DNA of 64,000 nucleotides, from contig NZ_CP163520.1 in the NCBI RefSeq assembly GCF_041080675.1, positions 4,154,001 to 4,218,000 on the forward strand, read 5' to 3'. Numbering within the stretch: position 1 is the first letter of the stretch; each line of letters begins with the position of its first letter. Below are positions 60,322-64,000 of this stretch, piece after piece. This DNA is from Streptomyces sp. cg36. GTDB taxonomy: Bacteria; Actinomycetota; Actinomycetes; Streptomycetales; Streptomycetaceae. A program made the translations under genes and the position numbers. Under the pieces are notes generated by a model, which was not told where the DNA came from, ran no database searches, and worked only from the letters and a program-made list of their open reading frames with translations.

Positions 60322-60534
60322 ATGGCTGACCGTCTCTTGAGTGTCGTCGAGGCCGCCGAGCGCCTTGGTGTCGGCGAGCGCTTTATCCGCCGCCTCGTGT
60401 CCGAGCGCCGAATTCGCTACGTCAAGGTCGGCAAACACGTCCGCATCGCCGACAGCGTCCTGGCCGCGTACATCGAGGAGCGGACGGTCGAGCCGGTCCG
60501 CACCCGGCGCTCCCGCTACGGGCGGGCGGCCTAG
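60322..60534 (+). CDS. xis: Excisionase-like helix-turn-helix protein
   Basis: A 70-residue MerR/excisionase-type DNA-binding protein: LLSVVEAAERLGVGERFIRR with ERRIRYVKVGKHVRI, the signature of the helix-turn-helix excisionase family. Its stop overlaps the integrase start by one base (TAGTG), so the two are coupled. It would direct the integrase towards excision. Confidence 0.88.
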   Translation: MADRLLSVVEAAERLGVGERFIRRLVSERRIRYVKVGKHVRIADSVLAAYIEERTVEPVRTRRSRYGRAA

Positions 60535-61754
60535 TGGGGCGCCCGCGCCAGAAGGCGCCGCGCCGCAGCTTCGGCGCGATACGCAAGCTGCCCTCCGGGC
60601 GTTACCAGGCCCGGTACCCCGGCACGGACGGAATTCTGCGCCCGGCCCCGGAGACCTTCGAGACGAAGAAGGACGCCGAGGTCTTCCTCTCACAGATACA
60701 GGCCGACCAGTCGCGCGGTGACTGGCTCGACCCTAGTGCCGGTGAGGTGCTGTTCGCCGACTACGCCAAGCGCTGGATCGACGAGCGCGGCGTCGCGCCG
60801 ACGACCGACGAGCTCTACCGCCGCCTGCTGCGGCTCCACCTCGCCCCGGCGTTCGGACAGCAGTACGTCAACGTCATCAGCCCTGCCAAGGTCCGCACCT
60901 GGCGGGCTGAGCGTCTCCAGGCCACGGGCAAGACGCAGGTGGCCAAGGCATACCGGCTGCTGAAGGCCGTCATGGAGGCTGCCGTCGACGACGACATGAT
61001 CCGCCGCAACCCCTGCAGGATCCGTGGCGCGGGCAAGGAGGAGGCGGACGAGCGCCCGGTCGCCTCGGTCGAGCAGGTCTTCGCGGTGGCCGAGGCGATC
61101 GGCATCCGCTGGCGGCTGATGATTCTCCTCGGAGCCTTCGCCTCGATGCGACCGGAGGAACTGGCCGAGCTGCGCCGTAAGGACATCGCCCCGGACGGCA
61201 GTGCCCTCTACGTGCGCAGGGCCGCGCCCGAGCTGAACGTCGGCCGCCGGGTGATCGGCGCCCCCAAGTCCCGTGCGGGGAAACGGGAGATCGCGCTTCC
61301 CGGCTTCATGCACCTGGACGTGCGCCGCCACCTCGACTGGTTCGCCGAGGCCGGCCCCGAGGGGCTGGTCTTCGTCGGCGAGCGCGGGGCCCGGTTGCGC
61401 GGGACGACCTTCGGCCGCAAGTGGCGCAAAGCCCGCGACCTGGTCGGCCTGCCCGAAGGCTTCCGCTTCTACGACCTGCGGCACACCGGCAACACCATCG
61501 CCGCCGACACCGGCGCGAAGATGAAGGACCTCATGGTCCGCGCCGGCCACTCCTCGGAGCGGGCCCAGCTGATCTACCAGCACTCGACGCGCAAGCACCA
61601 GCGCAAGCTCGCCGGAGCCATCGACGTCGACGTGCGTCGCCAGCGCGCGGAAGCGGAGGCGGCCGAGCACGCGGGGGACGAAGGGGCGACCGTCCACCCC
61701 CTCGTCCCGCGCGCACACGACACAACCGACGACTCCGTCGTGCGGGAAGCATGA
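60534..61754 (+). CDS. int: Tyrosine integrase
   Basis: A 406-residue site-specific recombinase. The N-terminal arm-binding region begins RQKAPRRSFGAIRKLPSGRYQ; the core-binding domain covers about residues 75-165; the catalytic domain has the first Arg in GAFASMRPEELAELR, HxxR-region RFYDLRHTGNT, GHSS and the nucleophile Tyr in LIYQHSTRKHQ. It is the usual integrase of Streptomyces elements that insert into tRNA genes, and lies 1.0 kb from the tRNA-Gly. The GTG at 60534 overlaps the xis stop. Confidence 0.93.
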   Translation: MGRPRQKAPRRSFGAIRKLPSGRYQARYPGTDGILRPAPETFETKKDAEVFLSQIQADQSRGDWLDPSAGEVLFADYAKRWIDERGVAPTTDELYRRLLRLHLAPAFGQQYVNVISPAKVRTWRAERLQATGKTQVAKAYRLLKAVMEAAVDDDMIRRNPCRIRGAGKEEADERPVASVEQVFAVAEAIGIRWRLMILLGAFASMRPEELAELRRKDIAPDGSALYVRRAAPELNVGRRVIGAPKSRAGKREIALPGFMHLDVRRHLDWFAEAGPEGLVFVGERGARLRGTTFGRKWRKARDLVGLPEGFRFYDLRHTGNTIAADTGAKMKDLMVRAGHSSERAQLIYQHSTRKHQRKLAGAIDVDVRRQRAEAEAAEHAGDEGATVHPLVPRAHDTTDDSVVREA

Positions 61755-61878
61755 GTACCCGCAGGGCTGGTCGGGTGCCCCGCTGGTCCCGCTCCCGCGG
61801 TGTGTCGCCTGACGACCCTCGTCCAGTGACGGTTCGGTTCGGATCGGCTCGGAGCCGCGCCGTGGCAGGGCCGGCGTG

Positions 61879-62352
61879 TCAGGCGATCGGGAGCAGCACC
61901 TGTTCGGGGCGGGCGGGGCATACCCAGGCCGCAGAGTCATCCACTGCGGCAGCGGACATCGGGTGCGGGTGCCCTGGACACGGTGGCAGGGCTTGGCCAT
62001 GTGTCAGCTCGATGGCCCAGTTCTGAAGCCGGTCAGCCAGGAGCACCACAGCTTCGACGTCATCCATGCCCGGTGGCAGGTGGACCCGTGTCGACTCGTC
62101 AGCGGCGGTCACCAGCAAGTGAATGCCGTCGTCCAGGGGAGGCTCGTCGTCGAGCGGTCCTGACTGCACAGCAAGCCGGGAGCTGTAGGCCCCCGCGGGG
62201 AAGGGCGGCGGAGTGCTGGGGTGCCCCAGTTCCCCCGCGATGGCTGTTGAGGCGTATCCAACGGTTACGACCGAGATCTCGCACCGGCCCGTCAGGCCGA
62301 GACGGTTCACGATCGCCTCGGCCTGACGGGTCACCAACTCAGTGGGATGCAT
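61879..62352 (-). CDS. Hypothetical protein at the right end of the island
   Basis: A 157-residue protein, MHPTELVTRQAEAIVNRLGL..., with an acidic middle and CPGHPHPMSAAAVDDSAAWV near the end, two cysteines (CPGH, VCPARPE) that may bind metal. No family known. An inverted repeat (62355-62361 with 62375-62381) and TATTAG-like -10 sit immediately upstream, so the transcript may be leaderless. It converges with int. Confidence 0.65.
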   Translation of the reverse strand: MHPTELVTRQAEAIVNRLGLTGRCEISVVTVGYASTAIAGELGHPSTPPPFPAGAYSSRLAVQSGPLDDEPPLDDGIHLLVTAADESTRVHLPPGMDDVEAVVLLADRLQNWAIELTHGQALPPCPGHPHPMSAAAVDDSAAWVCPARPEQVLLPIA

Positions 62353-62784
62353 GCGGGAATCATCCGCGAAGCGGGATTCCCTAATAGGTTCCTCGCCAGA
62401 TCGGATGCTGGGCTTCCGTCAGGCGAAGGGGGACCGCCCACCCCGTCCTCCCGTGCGGCACTGCGGAGGACGCGGCTTTCCGAGGGGCGTGACCAGTGCG
62501 GCGCCGGGACCGATGCTCGTCGAGTCTGGCGCTGTCACGTTCCTGTCGTCGGACATGAAGACACTTCGCGCCTGCGCACGAGCCTCAGTCCACCGCGCGA
62601 GTGGCGCAGGTCACATGAAATGCGTCTCAGGATTCGAGACGATCCGTCGATGTGCCTCCATGAAGGGGCTTGCGCCGCCCAGTTCGGGGCGGTAATCGGC
62701 GCCTTGTGGCACGTAAATGGCACGCGCCCCGCAAGTGGTCTAGACAACAAACAAACCCCAGATCGATGACCTGGGGTTTCTCTA
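62353..62784. other. End of the right island before the tRNA
   Basis: About 430 bp. The left end has the inverted repeat GGGAATC/GATTCCC (62355-62361 and 62375-62381) upstream of the hypothetical gene. The right end has the tRNA terminator. No gene is seen in between; this would be the arm-site region of attP for the integrase. Confidence 0.55.
62753..62779 (-). terminator. Terminator after tRNA-Gly
   Basis: AAACCCCAG (62753-62761) pairs with CTGGGGTTT (62771-62779) over a 9-nt loop; on the minus strand it ends in a T run. It differs from the hairpins beside the two tRNA fragments, so it came in with the right island. Confidence 0.85.
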
Positions 62785-62858
62785 TGGAGCGAGTGACGGG
62801 AATCGAACCCGCGCTCTGAGCTTGGGAAGCTCATGTTCTACCATTAAACTACACTCGC
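62785..62858 (-). tRNA. tRNA-Gly (anticodon CCC)
   Basis: The minus strand folds into a complete cloverleaf: acceptor GCGAGTG/CACTCGC, D arm with GGTAG, anticodon stem TGAGC/GCTCA around TTCCCAA (anticodon CCC), T arm GCGGG-TTCGATT-CCCGT, and encoded CCA. The 3' half from the anticodon loop is duplicated at 43383-43426 and 49679-49723, which identifies it as the attachment site of the islands. Confidence 0.97.
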
Positions 62859-63130
62859 GTGCGCCATCCCCCGGAAGGGAATCGCATCGCTGCTCACCTT
62901 ACCCCATGCCGGCCCCCGCGCGTATGAGCCCGGGGGTCTTGTGCTGTTCGGGTGGGGGTGGAGTGGCTGGATCCCGGCGCGGGGGGCGGGAGTTGGGGCG
63001 TAGCGTGTGGGGCGTTCGAGGGGGGTCTCGGGGTGGTCGGAGTGCCGCCTGGAGGGGCGTCCTGTTCATCCCTTAATGTGGTGGTTTCTTCGTCCATGAT
63101 TGCTGTTGGGGAAGGGACTTGAGCCACTTG

Positions 63131-63304
63131 ATGGACTCGCTGGAGCGCACCGTCGTCCGCTGTGCCGAGGGGCACGTCTTCGCCACCGACTCGTTCCCGA
63201 TGCAGCAGCTCGGGGCCGAGCGCCTCGGGCCCGGTCGGCTGATCCGGTGCCCCCGTTGCGCCCGCCTGCGGCACGCCGTCCCCGTGGGGGAGCGGCGCCG
63301 CTAG
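63131..63304 (+). CDS. Small zinc-ribbon-type protein
   Basis: A 57-residue protein, MDSLERTVVRCAEGHVFATD..., with two cysteine pairs arranged CAEGH and CPRCARLRH, a probable zinc ribbon. The ATG at 63131 has GAAGGGA upstream; a TTG at 63119 is possible. It is common in Streptomyces near dcd-type housekeeping genes. Function unknown. Confidence 0.65.
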   Translation: MDSLERTVVRCAEGHVFATDSFPMQQLGAERLGPGRLIRCPRCARLRHAVPVGERRR

Positions 63305-63309
63305 GGCCC

Positions 63310-63480
63310 GTCCCACGCAGTGCCGTCCGACGCGGTTCTGTCCGGGGGCGGTCCGCCGACGCAGTTCCGCCGGGGTCGGTCCGACGGGTCGGTCCGCCGG
63401 GGTCCTCCGCCGAGTCGGTCCGCCGGGGTCCGTCCGCCGGGGCGGTCCGGCCGGGGGGGGCGTTCCGTCCGAGGTAGGTC
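63310..63480. repeat. GGTCCGCCGGGGTC-type short repeats
   Basis: Irregular tandem words of the kind GGTCCGCCGGGGTC, GTTCCGCCGGGGTC and CGTCCGCCGGGGC follow one another for about 170 bp between the zinc-ribbon gene and dcd. No gene is seen in 63305-63644. Confidence 0.75.
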
Positions 63481-63644
63481 CGCCGCGCCGCGTGCCGATC
63501 GCGCGCGGCCCGGCGGGATCCCGTCCGGGGCGCCGCGGCCGGCCCCGCTGCACGGCCCCCGCCGCACCCCCGACCCCTTCGCCGTGGCGCGCGCGGATCT
63601 GTCCGATTACGGGCGGCCCGCGCACCCTGCGTATCCTCGGGACG

Positions 63645-64000
63645 TGCTTCTCTCAGACAAGGACATCCGGGCCGAGATCGACGCGGGTCGCGTCCGTATC
63701 GATCCGTACGACGAATCCATGGTCCAGCCATCCAGCATTGATGTGCGGCTCGACCGCTATTTCCGGGTGTTCGAGAATCACCGGTACCCGCACATCGACC
63801 CCGCCGTCGAGCAGGCCGACCTCACCCGGCTGGTGGAGCCCGACGGGGACGAGGCGTTCATCCTGCACCCGGGTGAGTTCGTGCTCGCCTCGACCTACGA
63901 GGTCATTTCCCTCCCCGACGACCTGGCGTCGCGCCTGGAGGGCAAGAGCTCGCTGGGACGGCTCGGACTGGTCACGCACTCCACGGCCGGCTTCATCGAC
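63645..64000 (+). CDS. dcd: dCTP deaminase, partial (cut by the window end)
   Basis: 118 codons from the GTG at 63645: [50 protein letters not shown] and [20 protein letters not shown]. These match dCTP deaminase, in which the SSLGR motif and the downstream region bind the nucleotide. The enzyme makes dUTP from dCTP (or dUMP in the bifunctional form). The catalytic glutamate and the C-terminus lie beyond the window. Confidence 0.95.

Larger units (their letters stand above)
49679..62828. mobile_element. Right genomic island: decaying integrative mobilizable element at tRNA-Gly
   Basis: Bounded by the middle tRNA fragment (49679-49723) and the intact tRNA-Gly (core 62785-62828). From right to left it holds a hypothetical gene, tyrosine integrase and excisionase next to the tRNA, an XRE regulator, replication-like genes, MobC and a relaxase remnant, then cargo. 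Integrase beside the tRNA end, Xis overlapping int, and mobilization genes define an integrative mobilizable element. The relaxase and ATPase are broken, so mobility is probably lost unless the breaks are sequencing errors. Confidence 0.8.

Noticed and set aside
62347..62769. Open frames between the last island gene and the tRNA
   Set aside because: No ribosome binding site or domain; one frame ends in the tRNA terminator and looks like noise.

Overview
The window is chromosomal DNA of a Streptomyces-like actinomycete. It is extremely GC-rich with strong third-position GC bias, has many GTG starts and GTGA/ATGA gene overlaps, and carries typical Streptomyces families (snapalysin with its LysR regulator, SpoIIE/PAS/GAF phosphatase, SigE-type ECF sigma factor, ANTAR regulators, XRE-TPR regulators). 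The species cannot be named from sequence alone.

Layout. 0-2.3 kb: a frameshifted large serine recombinase cut by the window edge, a 22-bp perfect inverted repeat and a hypothetical gene, probably the relic of an integrated element. 2.3-43.3 kb is mostly core genome: thioredoxin/NHL protein, M18 aminopeptidase, acyl-CoA dehydrogenase, SseB-like protein, pirin, AI-2E family permease, SpoIIE phosphatase, aspS, an ECF sigma / membrane protein / L,D-transpeptidase operon, metG, a von Willebrand A protein, an APC permease, the divergent snpR-snpA pair, a FUSC-type exporter, an MDR oxidoreductase, an EEP phosphatase, an auxiliary-type trpS behind a leader-peptide attenuator, a DHA2 drug exporter, a four-gene module (XRE regulator, HExxH peptidase, MAB_1171c-like membrane protein, PAP2-like protein), a MazG-like protein, a photolyase and small regulators. 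Noncoding DNA between these genes is rich in repeats, notably a family with a period of about 60 bp at three loci.

43.4-62.8 kb is accessory DNA inserted at a tRNA-Gly(CCC) gene. The intact tRNA lies at 62785-62858 (minus), and two copies of its 3' part lie at 43383-43426 and 49679-49723, which splits the DNA into two tandem islands. The left island (about 6.3 kb) holds a signalling cluster without flagellar or chemoreceptor genes: two GAF-ANTAR regulators, a CheR-type methyltransferase with PAS and a long heptad coiled coil, a CheB methylesterase and a STAS protein; no integrase is seen. The right island (about 13.1 kb) has a tyrosine integrase, an excisionase-like protein, an XRE regulator, replication-like genes (one frameshifted), MobC with a ruined relaxase and an oriT-like inverted repeat, so it looks like a decaying mobilizable element. 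Its cargo is organised around a palindromic operator: an XRE-TPR regulator and NUDIX hydrolase on one side, and on the other an operon with a zinc-ribbon protein, a one-helix membrane protein, a 43-residue peptide with an excellent ribosome binding site, a JmjC/cupin oxygenase (internally deleted here), an aldo/keto reductase and a phosphotransferase-fold kinase. This peptide-plus-modifying-enzymes layout is the best candidate for an undescribed peptide-modification system. After the tRNA come a zinc-ribbon protein and the start of dcd.

Several disrupted genes (serine recombinase, ATPase, relaxase, cupin) are mobile-element genes. Two of the disruptions sit in short base runs, so sequencing error should be excluded before they are called pseudogenes.
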